A stretch of DNA of 64,000 bases from Monodelphis domestica (GCF_027887165.1 NC_077227.1:447144462-447208461), one strand, 5' to 3'. Numbered from the stretch's first letter, positions 1 to 10,965 are shown. Numbers and translations: made by a program. The notes: generated from the sequence alone by a model not told the origin.

Positions 1-304
1 AGTGAATCTTATTAATTATTGATAACACCACTGATAATTATAATAAATGCATATTGTTAGTAATTATTAACATCAATTATTAAACTAAAAATACACATTC
101 ATTATTGATAGTATTGCTGTGCAACAATTACTGTTTCCTTACATTAGATTTTTGTTTTACATCTTCTCTCATTGCCTTCCACCATAACATTGAAGAGCTT
201 TGTGTCTCAATTTTTTTTTTTATGTTTTAGGAACTTTACATTATTTAAGCTGACCATTTAGCAATACTCAAACTAGCTTAAATAGGACATAAAGACTAGA
301 AAAT
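1..304 (+). other. AT-rich sequence upstream of the ERV gag
   Basis: This stretch precedes the gag ATG and is probably retroviral leader, but I cannot see a 5' LTR end or a primer binding site. If the provirus has a 5' LTR, it most likely lies before the window. No open frame or SINE is visible. Confidence 0.4.
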
Positions 305-1591
305 ATGGGAAATACCACAACACCTCAAGGGAAATCAGAAACTATTCCTTTTGATTCACCCCTGCATAAATTTCTGGAGTGATCCTAATTTGCCTAAGGG
401 GTATTGGATGACAAAGAAAGAAGCTAGAAAGCTTTGTAAGACATGGATGGACATTTATTTTACATGACCAAAGTATGGCTCTTTTGACTTCAAGATCTTA
501 AAAGATTTGAAGTTAGCTATTAAAAACAGAGTCCAAAGTTTATGTACTTATGGGCATATCATGTTGATAAATGGACCATTCCCTCCAGTGAGGAAAACAT
601 TCTTTCTTAGGAACCAAACCATTCTAGCTTAACTCCCTCAGTAAAATCTAGCAAGAAGCATGCTCTATCATCCCACCTGGCCTGTGAGGAGGTTTCTCCT
701 CATACTGACGCAAACCAAGACTTGGACCCATCAGTTCTTCTCCCTGTCAGACCTCACTCATCCCCCACTCCTCCCATCCCCTTTCCTCCCAATCTACTTC
801 TCTACCCTCCTTTGCCCACCCATCTTCCCTATCCCCACCCATAGCATCCCTACTTCAATCCTTTTCTGTACCCCCCTTCCTACCCACCTTACTATGATCC
901 ATCTAGACTTCACCCATCCTACTCCTCTCCACCCAGGGCCAGGTCCAACCCCCCTTCCTCTCCACCCTGCCCCTAGTCCCTCCCCTGTTCCTCTATACTC
1001 CACTCCCAGCCCCACCCCCAATCCTTTTTGCTCTGCCTCTCCACCTGCTGACCAGCTCCATTCAACCACCCCACCCCCTTCCCCCACTAGCCACACTGCA
1101 ACTCACTCCATTGAACTCCAGAACACAGGCCAAGCAGCAGTTTCCATAGATGATTCAAATAAAGGTCTTTTCCCTCTAAGAGTTGTCCCTACATATAACA
1201 GATGTGGAGATTTAGTAAACATTAGATATCATACACCTTTTTCTCCAAAGGACATTGAGAGACTCAAAGAAAAAACACCTTCATGTGTAGCTGAGCCTGT
1301 GCTGGTGATAAATAAGTTTGAAAGCATTTTTTGCACATATAATTCCACCTGGCTTGATGTGGAATATTTGCTCCAGGCCTTGCTAAGAGAAAGGTAAAGG
1401 AATAAGATTCTTTCTCTTTTTAATCAGGCCCAAGGGGAGGGAACAGTTCATTGGCCAACTGAAGATCCCAAATGGGACCCAAATTCAGAGCAAGATTACT
1501 TACAACTATGCCAGGCTAGAAATGCATTGATAAAAGCTATGAGAGCCTGTTCTGATGGGCCTCTTACATGGACTAAATTTGAAAATCTTAG

Positions 1592-1636
1592 CAAAATCCT
1601 GCCCAATTTATGGACAGACTTATCGAGCTGGGAGGA
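1592..1636 (+). other. capsid major homology region relic
   Basis: In one frame this reads Gln-x-Pro-x-x-Phe-x-x-Arg-Leu-x-x-Leu-Gly-Gly. That matches the Gln/Pro/Phe/Arg-Leu spacing of the retroviral capsid major homology region. The surrounding open frame is out of phase, so a frameshift lies next to or inside it. Confidence 0.7.
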
Positions 1637-1816
1637 AGATCTATTGAATTTTATCTTGATAGGGAACAGGACTTTAGACAAATCAGAATGCAATTTGTGT
1701 AAAACAGTTGTAAGGTAGTTAGTAATTATTTTATGACTAGCTTTCCAAATTGGCCTCCTATGGACCTTGAAGAATTGAAAAGAGTGGCAGTTTATGCTTT
1801 TGAGGGACATAAGGAA

Positions 1817-1966
1817 AAGGAGAAAGAGAACACTGATTTAATAGAAGCATTAAGGGAGGAAATAAAGGAATTGACTGCCAAACAGGGTGAGAAGGGTAAG
1901 GAGAATGCTACTTTAGTAGAAACATTGAGGAAGGAAATAAAAGAATTAACTGAAACAGTTGTAAAG
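1817..1966 (+). repeat. 75-bp tandem duplication encoding a coiled coil in gag
   Basis: Two in-frame 25-codon units (1817-1891 and 1892-1966) share the pattern K-x-K-E-N, then Leu/Ile at heptad spacing, then EIKELT. They are rich in Glu and Lys and fit the charged helix between capsid and nucleocapsid in gammaretrovirus-like Gag. The duplication is visible directly. Its role in assembly is inference. Confidence 0.75.
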
Positions 1967-2024
1967 GTAAAGTAAGAAGAGATCATAGCTCCCTTACAAG
2001 AATCCACAAAACCAACCACTAACA

Positions 2025-2066
2025 TGTTATTTGTGTGGGAAAGTTGGTAATGTAATTATGAATTGT
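2025..2066 (+). other. nucleocapsid zinc-knuckle relic, His replaced by Asn
   Basis: Fourteen codons give Cys-x2-Cys-x4-Asn-x4-Cys, the CCHC knuckle spacing with the zinc-binding His changed to Asn. It follows the coiled-coil segment at the expected end of gag. Confidence 0.75.
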
Positions 2067-2265
2067 AAGAAGAGAAATAAGGAAAATAGGAATAGAAGTT
2101 TCGGGAATAATCATGATATTCATAGGAGGAATAGTTATTCCAATGAGGAAAATCAAAACTCACACCCAAACACCCGCACTCAGTGTGAGAACTCCCTTCA
2201 GTATGGGGGAACCCAGTGGTGTGGACAAAGAAATTGTGCTGAATGATGGTACTTCGGAGGGGAAG

Positions 2266-4586
2266 GAACCTTAAAGAGTCTGGAAGTGAAATTTTAAGCC
2301 TCTTCTGACCTAACTGTTTCAGTTTTTTTCCTCCCCAGAATGAAGAAGTCTATGTAACGCAATTCTGCATACATGGTGCATGTAATTTACTGTTTACCGA
2401 TTTATGAGTTATTAAAATTGAAATATTTTGTTACATTGTCTTTATTTGTACCTCCCCTATGATTATGATTGTACTGTAGAAGAATATCTTTGTAAAAAGT
2501 CCATACAGCATTTTGTTCTTTTTTTGCCTTTGCTAATTGTAACACAGAGCTGATGGATGGACTCCATTGAATTGGTTTCAACTTGTATACATATTTTGGA
2601 AAATTTAATTGTCTAATAACTTAATTTTATTTTCATGAGTCTTCAAAAGTAGTTTTCAGATATTTGGGAGCATCCCTACCTCTGACATCATTTATTTGCC
2701 TGCCTCTTGAGTTGTTTGTAACAAGAGGTAATGGTCCATTTGTAGTTGAAGTAAGGTGCATTGGCATTGTTGTATTTTTTCATCTCTGCATTTATTGTAA
2801 ATGTAATGGATGACACACCTGAAGTGTTTTTTTCCCTTTAGTCCTCAGCTCCACGTGCAAATGGTTGGGACATATTGGAGACAGTTTTGTTATACTGTTA
2901 CAGTCTCATACCAAGAGGGAGGGAGGTGCCCAAGTGTCTTAGTTAACTTGTGATGTGTTATAATCTCATCTGGGAGATGGGAATGATTTTTCCTGTGAAG
3001 CCTTGTAGCTTCGAAATGGATTGATTACAGTTGTGATTCTTCATGAACTGTACAGAGGTTTTTCTGGGTTTCTCTCCCACCAAATTTTGGAATTATGGTA
3101 ATGATAGACTTTGTTAAAAAAATCTTTGCCAAGGTTGAAAGATTGGCTAAATCTGTAGAACTTGTGACAAGTATTCATGATTTCAAAGGTTTTTACATGT
3201 CATACAGCAACTCATGTGAATCCTAATGATAGTGCGTTTGCTTGCAATTGTCCTTAAATGGGTTCTTATAATTTTGGGGATTTTGATATTTTTTTGGATC
3301 TGTATTAGTTGTTGTACTACTGCTTTTTAAAGGTTTTTACCTGTTGAAAAAATTATGTACACTCACACTATAGATCCTGACCAAGTTAAGAGTGATATAA
3401 ATTTCTTTTTTGAGTGAGCACCTTTTGTGTTGTGCCTCTGCTTGGTTAACACATTGTCACATGGAATATGAACTGTTAAATTATGATTAAAAGTTTTTTC
3501 TCTTTATGTTTGTAATGGGATATTTGATTTTTTTTTCTTTTTCCCTAACATTGGTGGTACTTGAAGTATATGAAATCAGTATTAATGTTGTTTTTTTTTT
3601 ACTTGAAGGAGAAAGTTTATAGTATAAGTTTACAGTATCTGTTAGCCCTAGTAATACACATACTCAAAAGGCTTTTGACTATGAAAACCTGACATTTATT
3701 GCTAAATATTATGGGACTTTGTTTAATGATTATGTCTGATTCCAGGAGAAGGGAAAAAAAGAGCCACTATACAGTGCCAAGTAGCACGAGGTCAAAAAGG
3801 ACCAAACCCAATCCAGGGAGAATTGTTGAACTTGTATGCCAATACAAAAGGACTTGAACCTAGTGTGCAAATCAAGGTTGCAGTGCTTGACATATGCTAA
3901 GATGCAGGGACTTCCTTGAACAATACTTTGAGTCAAGTACCGGCTCCCCTTATCTCTGAAAGTGAAGGTAAAATCAGATCAGGGAATGATTTTTCCCATT
4001 TGCTACTGAAATTTAGTCCTTTCTCTCTTTTAGTTTGACAATTTTCTTTAGTCCTGGCTGCAAATGGGTAAAGTGCTGTATTGCTGCTATTGTCCTACAG
4101 GCTTGTGGGACATGTCACTTTAATTGATCCTTGCTGTGATTCAAGAATCTGTTTTAAGTTATTTTTATTTTTTACTCAGAATTTTATACATGTAAGATTT
4201 TTATTTTATTTTTATCATTTCTGTACTTATTATTTTATACAGAATTTAATTTTTACTCTTTTATTTGGAATTTTTTGGGGTGGTTTGCTTTTGTTTAGTT
4301 TTTTCTTTTGACAATTGTTTCATTTACCTCATAATTCAGTCATGTATTCCAGTGTGATTCTGGTGTTGGTCAACATTCTCCTCAGGGGAGATTGCATAAT
4401 TATCCTAAAATGCAAAGATTTAAAAAATTTTGGAGAAATTTCAGGGAAAGAAATTTGCCAACACCCCAAAATTAAGAAAGTGGATCATTTTGGATAAGGT
4501 GCTGTAAAGATGCCTGATGAAGCCACACACTGCATCAAAACATCCAGAATGAACTTTGAGATATAATGAACTGAAATGAAGGGGAT
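2266..4586 (+). mobile_element. ERV internal region without recognisable pol or env
   Basis: About 2.3 kb lies between gag and the candidate 3' LTR. No frame exceeds about 80 residues, and I found no protease DTG, reverse transcriptase YxDD or envelope-like segment. The sequence is T-rich. A branch-point-like CTAAC, a pyrimidine run and CAG at about 2310-2338 resemble a splice acceptor. It is either a non-autonomous internal region or a fully eroded pol/env. Confidence 0.5.
4574..4586 (+). other. candidate polypurine tract
   Basis: A purine-rich AAATGAAGGGGAT sits directly before a TGAACA that could open the 3' LTR. This is the usual plus-strand primer position. A single short match. Confidence 0.4.
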
Positions 4587-5066
4587 TGAACATACTTATT
4601 CTGAATGTAAACTCTTATGCTAAAGGGGACTGTCCCCTAATTGGCATTTTGTCAATGCATCTATCAATCAGTTTTTGTATTTTACTCCCATCTCTAACTA
4701 TTGTAACTCCATTTTAGAAAAATTCGATATTGTATATACTTTTAGCTAGAAGATATTTAGAGTTAAAAGATAGTTATATTTAAATGATCCATTGGGGAGA
4801 TGGGTCTCCCAAAGGATCACAGGGGAGTTTGTGTCAATGAAGTTCATCCTCTCCCCCTCCTTAGGGGCTTTACCTGTCTATCAAACATTCCTGACATACC
4901 ACAGCTGCACCAGGGTTGCTTCTGTGTATGTTTGGTACATCAATAAAAGTCAAGGTTGGGGGCTGCTTGGGAGAGAACCGTTGGAGAATTGAAAGGGAGA
5001 ACTAAGAGGATGAAGAGCAGGTAGGTGAGGAGGGAAGGAATGAGGAAGAGATCGGCAGGCTAGGCA
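4587..5066 (+). mobile_element. candidate 3' LTR of the ERV
   Basis: About 480 bp bounded by TG (4587) and CA (5066). It contains a TATA-like TATATTTAAA at about 4775 and an AATAAA at 4942, then a GT-rich stretch, consistent with U3-R-U5. The boundaries are inferred because no second LTR is in the window for comparison. Confidence 0.5.
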
Positions 5067-5255
5067 CCATGTGATCAGGTTACTTATAGGAACATTGTCT
5101 ACCCATTCTAATAAACTTTATAAAATATATATATATATGGGTAGAAATATTATTTTTAATTATTACAGAAGAAAACTTAAATAAAAACATTTTCCCTTTT
5201 CCTCTCTCCTTCTTATTTAACTTTTCATGTTTCTCTGGATTTTTGTGTTTGTATA

Positions 5256-6263
5256 TCAAACTTTCCACTTAGTTTTGGTCTTCTCTTTACAAATACTTAG
5301 AAATCTTCTATTTTGTTGAATGCCCATACTTTCCCCCTGGAAATATATAGTCAGTTTTGATGGGTAGGTGATCCATGGTTGAAGATCCAATTCTCTTGCC
5401 TTTCTGAATATCATATTCCAAGCCTTGTCATCCTTTAGTGTGGAAGCTACCAGATCTTGTGTAATCCTGATTGGTGCTCCTTGATATCTGAATTGCCTCT
5501 TTTTGGCTTCTTGTAAAATTGTATCCTTAGCTTGGAAGTTCTTCAATTTGGCAATTACATTTCTGGGGGTAATCTTTTGAGGATTTAGTGTAGAGGGTGT
5601 TCTATGAACTCTTTCAATGTCTATTTTCTCCCTTGTTCAAGAACATCAGGGCAATTTTCTTGGATAATTTCTTGTAGTATATATGATGTCAAGATTTCTG
5701 TTTATTTCTGGGTTTTCAGGTAGATCAATGATTTTCAAATTGTCTCTTCAAGACTGGTTTTCCTGATCTATCATCTTGTCAGTGAGATATTTTATGTTTT
5801 CTTCTATTTTGTCAGTCTTTTGACTTTGCTTTATTAATTCTTTTTGTTTTTCATGATCATTGACTTCCAGTTGCCTCATTCTGGTCTTTATGGACTGGTT
5901 TTCCACTATCTTTAAGGACTGGTATTCCACTGGTTTGGTCTATCCTGCTTTTTGTGGCTTCCAGCTATTTCTCCAATTGAGAGTTCCTGTCCTTTAAACT
6001 GTTATTTTCTTTTTGAACTATTTCCCACTTTACTTGCCAAAATCCTTCCATCTTTTTGATACATTTTTATTTAAACTGTTCAAGAGCTTGTGGCCAATTT
6101 CCATTTTGGGGGGAAAAGGCTTGGATGCATTTATTTGTATGTTCTGTTCTGCTATTTTCTCTGTAGTCTGGATTTTTCCTCCATAAAAATTATCCAGGGT
6201 AAATGCTTTCTTGTTTTTCTTGGTGTGAGGAAGTTGTTTTTCCTGAGCATTGTTTGCCATCAC
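5256..6263 (-). pseudogene. L1 ORF1 (RNA-binding protein) pseudogene
   Basis: L1 ORF1p is the trimeric nucleic-acid-binding chaperone needed for L1 transposition. The start chosen is the ATG at 6263, which opens a Lys-rich N-terminal piece (6263-6030). A coiled-coil piece with repeated Glu/Lys/Gln heptads follows (5930-5748), then a C-terminal domain (5546-5256). That last piece has the ORF1p signature: a Lys-rich helix, then a Gly-Ala-Pro-Ile-Arg-Ile strand, Thr-x-Asp-Leu and Ser-Thr-Leu. The three pieces lie in different frames, so the gene is dead. The usual length is about 340 residues and this span fits. The first stop lies just before the inter-ORF sequence. Confidence 0.8.
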
Positions 6264-7174
6264 TATGGTGGTTTTACCTTCCTTTTCCAGTCAGACATCT
6301 GAGTGAGGAGGGCAGGTTCTTTGTGTATGGAGCTAAGGAGCATGATTTTTGCCTGATGCCATCTTTTGAGTCTCTGCAGCTTCTACTTTTTATTGCCCTT
6401 CTCTGTACTATTTCTACACAGGTGCCCAAGGTCTGTGCTCTTCAGCCTACTAGGGTCTCAGGTCTAACTGCTCTCAGGGGTAGGTCTTTGGTGGTCTTAG
6501 TCAGCTGCCAAGGACCTAGAGGTACCCCTCACTCACTTTAGATGTGCCCTTTGCTCACTCACTGATTCTAGAGCACTGGCTCTGACTCTGGCTCTATAGG
6601 TAGGGTTGAGGTGGCTTGATCAGCTCATGTTTTGGTGATGTACTACCGGGGGGTCAGGAACTAAAGTTTGACAGGTAGCTGAAAGGGAGGCAACAGATAA
6701 AGAGGAATACCACTTCCCTCCCAGACATAACTGTCCTAGAAAATGGAGTTAGATCTGATCAGAGCTGAAGGGTAAGAGAAAATCCCCTTCAATCTCTGTT
6801 ACTATTTTCTTCTTTAGCTAATTGTATCTATGATCCCTTAGTACATTGAAGATATCTAGTTTCTCAGTGAGTTGAAATATCTATTTATTAGAGGAGGGGT
6901 TTGGTATAATAAGTTAGGAAAGAAGGAACAGGAAGTCCCTGAACTATCTTCCTCCTATAGTTTCTTCAGTGGTTTGAAGCTTAAGTCTAGGGACTAAGTC
7001 CCAGATGATCTTAATATCTTTGTATATTCAAGATGATGTATTTCTTGGCACAGAAATATAGCTTTGAAGAAAATCTTCTGATGGATAGGCTATTTCCTTC
7101 CTCAAAGGGGAAAACGTTTCTATCCAACCACTATGAAGACAGATGATTAGTCTGGATCTTTTTCTATTCAATGA

Positions 7175-7381
7175 GGGATTTTTTTTAAAACCATTACCTT
7201 CCATCTTGGAGTAAATATTGTGTATTGGCTCAGAGGCAGAAGAGTGGTAAGGGCTAAGCAATGGGGGTCAAGTGATTTGCCCCGGGTCACACAGCTGGGA
7301 AGTGTCTGAGGCCAGATTTGAACATAGGACCTCCCGTCTCTAGGCCTGGCTCTCAATCCACTGAGCTACCCAGTTGCCCCC
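7175..7381 (-). mobile_element. short L1-tailed tRNA-type SINE
   Basis: The copy opens with a poly-T/TTTTAAAACC tail, runs through the GCAGAAGAGTGGTAAGGGC and CACAGCTGGGAAGTGTCTGAGG cores (each a little diverged), and ends at GCCCC. It sits between TCAATGAGGG (about 7169) and TCAACGAGGG (about 7382), a target duplication with one change. Confidence 0.85.
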
Positions 7382-7829
7382 TCAACGAGGGCTTTGTAGC
7401 TAGATAAGCTCAATTGGAATTGCTCCTTCCTCTTCAGTTCAAATCAGAAAGGCTGAATCTCCAACTGCTCCTCTCCTTTTCTTAGCTAGAAATTCCATTC
7501 CCATCCCTCATTGGCAGCCAGAGTTCTTTCTCCTTTTTTGCATGAGATAACACTGCAAATCCAGTCCTTGTATTTCCTTCAGTATTTCTCTCTTTCACAG
7601 TGGAAGCTGTTTCACCCCCTTATAGTGTGGAAATGCCCAAATCCCACGTTCCTTCAATGCTGTGCCCTACTGTAGAGTCCCTTAATTCATATGAATTTGG
7701 GTTTTTTGGGCCTTTTGAGGTAGTATATATTGGTAGGTGGTGAGGAGAGGAAGAGTCTGGGTCTACACTGCTGCCATGTTTACCCAGAAGTCCCTGAATA
7801 GGCTATTCTTAAGGGATGCAATTCAAATT

Positions 7830-8340
7830 ATATTTTAAAACCCATTATAGATGACTAATATTTAGAGAAATTAAAATGAAAATAACTCAGGTTCTACTTC
7901 ATATCCATCAGATTTGTGAAGATGACACAAAGGGTAAATGACAAAAGTTAGAAGAGATGTATAAAAACAGGCACGTTGATTCACTGTTAATAGAACCATG
8001 AATTGGTCAGCCATTCTGGAAATTAATTTGGAACTTTACCCCCAAAGTAACTAAGCTGTGTAGACCCTTTGACCCATCAATACCACTACTAAGTGTGCAC
8101 ACCAATGTGATCAGAGAAAGAAGAAAAAGTCCTAGATGTACAAAAATATTTATTGAATTCTTCTCTGATGGTAAAGACCTGGAAACTAAAGGGGTTCTCA
8201 TCAATTGGGACTCAACAAATTAGGGTACATAAATTTAATGGAATGTTATTATACTGTAAGAAGAAAGAGACAATTTCAGAGAAACCTGGAAAGACTTGTA
8301 TAAATTGAAACAAAATTAAGTGAACAAAACGGGCAACAAG
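7830..8340 (+). mobile_element. old L1 ORF2 3'-end fragment
   Basis: Heavily mutated but shows the L1 C-terminal landmarks in order: a 'cagccattctggaaat' block, 'ccctttgacccatcaatac', 'caaaaatatttat' and 'catcaattggg'. It is clearly older than the L1 at 9547. Confidence 0.6.
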
Positions 8341-8674
8341 AGATATTTGGTCACAAAAACCACAGGAAGAGAGAGTATCTAGGAGAGAGAGGGTAGTTAA
8401 CAGTGTTGGGATTGTGGGGAGATTAAGAAGGATGAAGACTGAGAATAAGACATTAGATTTAGCAATGAAGAGATCTCTGGTAACTTTGCACAGAGCAATT
8501 TTGGTTGAGTGGTAAAGCCAAATATCAAGGAGTCTAAAACAAAAAAAAGATTGGGATACTCTGTGAGGAGTGTAGTAGGGAAAATTAGTTAAGAATAAAG
8601 GAATTGTTAGATAGCAGTAATAGTCCAGGTGAGTTTTTGTTGTTTTTTTTTTTATCTTGTAAGTATAGGAAATG

Positions 8675-8870
8675 ACCAATGAGGAAACTCTCTTTGCCTA
8701 CCTCTATCTGCTTCTGTCCTATAACTTAAAGTCAGAGAGGGTTACTGGGGAGGTTGAAGGGAGATAACTGAGAAGTTAAGCCTTGCCCAGGGTCATTCAG
8801 CTAGTATGAGTCAGAGACAGAACTTGCACTCAGGTTTTCTTGACTCCAATTCTTAGTGGTGAGATGCAAA
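8675..8870 (-). mobile_element. MIR/THER-type SINE
   Basis: A 'gaggaaactctct' start is followed by a GTTAAG...TTGCCCAGGGTCATTCAGCTAGTATG core and the 'cttgactccaattct' end. The same subfamily occurs at 36300. Confidence 0.6.
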
Positions 8871-9082
8871 CTGATTGTTCTTTGGAGAAGGGAGAGATCA
8901 ATGCAGTTGAGAGTTGCCAAAGAGGGCTTTAGACAGGTTGTAGACTTGAACTTGGCTCAGAAAGACAGTTATTATTGAGTGCTGGAAAAGGGCATGTCAG
9001 GTAGCAAATGCAACAGGAAGGCTATACTCAAATCTCTCCAATAGACACAGGGAAGGCAAATATTTCTGAAACCTCCCAGTTG

Positions 9083-9327
9083 TTTAAAGTCATTCAGTCA
9101 TGCCTGACTCATCATGACCTCATGGACCATAGCTATTCATGGGCCTTTCTTGGCAAGGATAAGTGAGTGATTTGCCATTTTCTTCTCCTTTTTAGTTAGG
9201 CAATCAGAAGTTAAGTGATTTGCCCAGGGTCACACAGCTAGGAAGTACCCAAGGCAAGATCTGAACTCTGGTTTCCCTGACTCTAGGTCCATCACACTTT
9301 TTCTTCTGAGACACTTGGCTGCCTCCA
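9083..9327 (-). mobile_element. MAR1-like long SINE
   Basis: Reverse copy: a diverged GTTGTTTAAAGTCATTCAGTCATG tail, the 'ttcttggcaagga' and 'tttgccattttcttctcc' segments, the CCCAGGGTCACACAGCTAGGAAGT core and the 'cttggctgcctcc' tRNA head. Confidence 0.75.
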
Positions 9328-9329
9328 AG

Positions 9330-9535
9330 GCATACAGAGGTTAAATTACTTGCCCAGGGTCACATACCTAGAATGTCTAAGGCTAGATTTGAAATCAAGT
9401 CTTCCTGACTCCAGACCTACTGTAATTATCATTATGTCAGTTTTGCAGATGAGGAAACTGAGGTACTGTAAAGGGTGGAAACAACTTGGTCAAGTTAAGT
9501 TATAGCCCAGAAATTGCAGAGCTGGGACACCAATT
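9330..9535 (-). mobile_element. two MIR-type SINE fragments
   Basis: 9330-9420 carries TTGCCCAGGGTCACATACC and the bottom-strand SINE tail. 9435-9535 starts with TTTTGCAGATGAGGAAACTGAGG and is cut by the L1 insertion at 9547. Confidence 0.6.
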
Positions 9536-9546
9536 GAAAGTCTTCC

Positions 9547-10349
9547 TAGGGACACTAATTCACTGCTGGTGGAGTTGTGAACTGATCCAACCATTCTGGA
9601 GGGCAATTTGGAACTATGCCCAAAGGGCAATAAAAGACTGTCTGCCCTTTGAGCCAGCCATAGCACTACTGGGCTTGTACCCCAAAGAGATAATAAGGAA
9701 AAAAGACTTGTACAAGAATATTCACAGCTGCGCTCTTTGTGGTGGCCAAAAATTGGAAAATGAGGGGATGCCCTTCAATTCGGGGATGGCTGAACAAATT
9801 GTGATATCTGTTGGTGATGGAATACTATTGTGCTCAAAGGAATAATAAAGTGGAGGAATTCCATGGAGACTGGAACAACCTCCAGGAAGTGATGCAGAGT
9901 GAAAGGAACAGAACCAGGAGAACATTGTGCACAGAGACTGACACACTGTGGTACAATCGAATGTAATGGACTTCTCCATTAGTGTCAATGCAGTGTCCCT
10001 GAACAATCTGCAGGGATTTAGGAGAAAAAACACTATCCACAAGCAGAGGATAAACTGTGGGAATAAAAACACCGAGGAAAAGCAACTGCTTGACTACAGG
10101 GGTTGAGGGGATATGACTGAGGAGAGACTCTAAATGAACACTCTAATGCAAATACCAACAACATGGAAATGGGTTCGAACCAAGAACACTTGTGATACCC
10201 AGTGGAATCACGCATCGACTGTGGGATAGGTGGGGGGTTGGGGAGAAGAAAATGATCTTTGTCTCCAATGAATAATGCTTGGAAATGACCAAATAAAATA
10301 ATGTAAAAAAAAATAAAGAACCTTTCCAATTCTGACCAAAAAAAAAAAA
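9547..10349 (+). mobile_element. young 5'-truncated L1 (end of ORF2, 3' UTR, poly-A)
   Basis: A clean L1 insertion bounded by the duplication GAAAGTCTTCC (9536-9546 and 10350-10360). It carries the last part of ORF2: the Cys-Trp-Trp-Ser-Cys-Glu-Leu-Ile segment, 'ALLGLYPKEIIRKK' and the C-terminal 'TLWYNR' just before a stop at about 9964. One frame break lies near 9838. A 3' UTR with 'gaaatgggttcgaacc', an AATAAAATAATG end and a short A-run follow. Confidence 0.92.
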
Positions 10350-10494
10350 GAAAGTCTTCCAACTTCTGGTTTAGTGCTTTTTCTATCATACAATGTACAC
10401 TTTCTATCCTGTAAGCCTTTAGAAAGATATTCCTATTCCAGATGAGATGAATTGTTGTAAAAAAAAAAAACCTGATGTGGGGTGGAGAAAAATA

Positions 10495-10625
10495 CTGTCT
10501 TAGAAGTCTGGAAGACTGGGTCCAGTTCTAATCCTGTTGCCAATTTGATGTGTAACTCTGAGCAAATCTTATAACTCCTTTGTTTCAGTTTTCTCCATCT
10601 GTAAAATGGGAATAATAATACAATT
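10495..10625 (+). mobile_element. MIR SINE
   Basis: Shows 'gtctggaagactgggt', 'gtgtaactctgagcaaatc', then 'tcagttttctccatctgtaaaatgggaataa', the conserved MIR core in sense. Confidence 0.75.
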
Positions 10626-10782
10626 TTGACATGCCAAACTTAGAGTATGGTTTTAAGGCGTGATTTATTGAATACAAATGATATTATTTCCTTTGTAGAT
10701 CACTGACTAATTTGATACAAATGATATTAATTATTTCTCTTCAGTGTATTTGGTTTTATTATTTGCTTGAGATCATATAATT

Positions 10783-10965
10783 TAGAGCAGGAAATGATCT
10801 CAGAGATAAAAATTGTCCAATATCCTAATTTTATAAGTGAGCAAATTGAAACTCAGAGAAGGTAAGTGATGACAAAAGTGATCCGGACAATAATGGGCAG
10901 ACAGATTGAAATTGAGTCCTCTGACACAAAATCCAAGGCCCTTTATACTATACCAAACAACATGG
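10783..10965. mobile_element. THER1-like SINE
   Basis: The sequence 'gagcaggaaatgatctcagagat' leads to 'ttataagtgagcaaattgaaactcagagaa' and a terminal 'aggccctttatactatacca'. This order is typical of THER-type core SINEs. Diverged. Confidence 0.5.

Larger units (their letters stand above)
305..2265 (+). pseudogene. gag: degraded endogenous retrovirus gag
   Basis: Remnant of a retroviral structural polyprotein gene, which would normally build the virion core. A start codon at 305 is followed by Gly-Asn-Thr, compatible with an N-myristoylated matrix protein. A matrix-like stretch with at least two frame breaks follows (about 305-650), then a long proline-rich segment (about 720-1110) like the spacer between matrix and capsid. 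Capsid-like sequence (about 1150-1730) holds a major homology region in another frame. A charged coiled-coil segment (1800-1975) and a zinc-knuckle relic (2025-2066) complete the order. This is the gag order of gammaretrovirus-like (class I) elements. The longest intact piece is a 245-residue frame (660-1397). Stops and frameshifts at several points make it non-functional. The family is inferred from domain order, not from an alignment. Confidence 0.8.
5067..7785 (-). mobile_element. antisense L1 LINE: ORF1 region and probable 5' UTR, no ORF2
   Basis: Read on the minus strand, a probable 5' UTR (about 7785-6264) precedes an ORF1 relic (6263-5256) and about 190 bp of inter-ORF sequence. The element then stops at the LTR edge near 5066. 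Keeping the 5' half and losing ORF2 is unusual, since L1 copies are normally 5'-truncated. The part above about 6790 is assigned to the 5' UTR with low certainty. A SINE is nested at 7175-7381. Confidence 0.6.

Noticed and set aside
660..1397. 245-codon open frame as a host proline-rich gene
   Set aside because: It continues into capsid-like sequence and sits between the matrix-like and nucleocapsid-like parts of the ERV gag. It is a fragment of that pseudogene.
8212..8679. 155-codon minus-strand membrane-like protein
   Set aside because: Leu/Phe-rich frame partly antisense to an old L1 fragment, with no family resemblance.
10033..10389. 118-codon minus-strand frame
   Set aside because: Antisense of an L1 3' UTR and poly-A tail.
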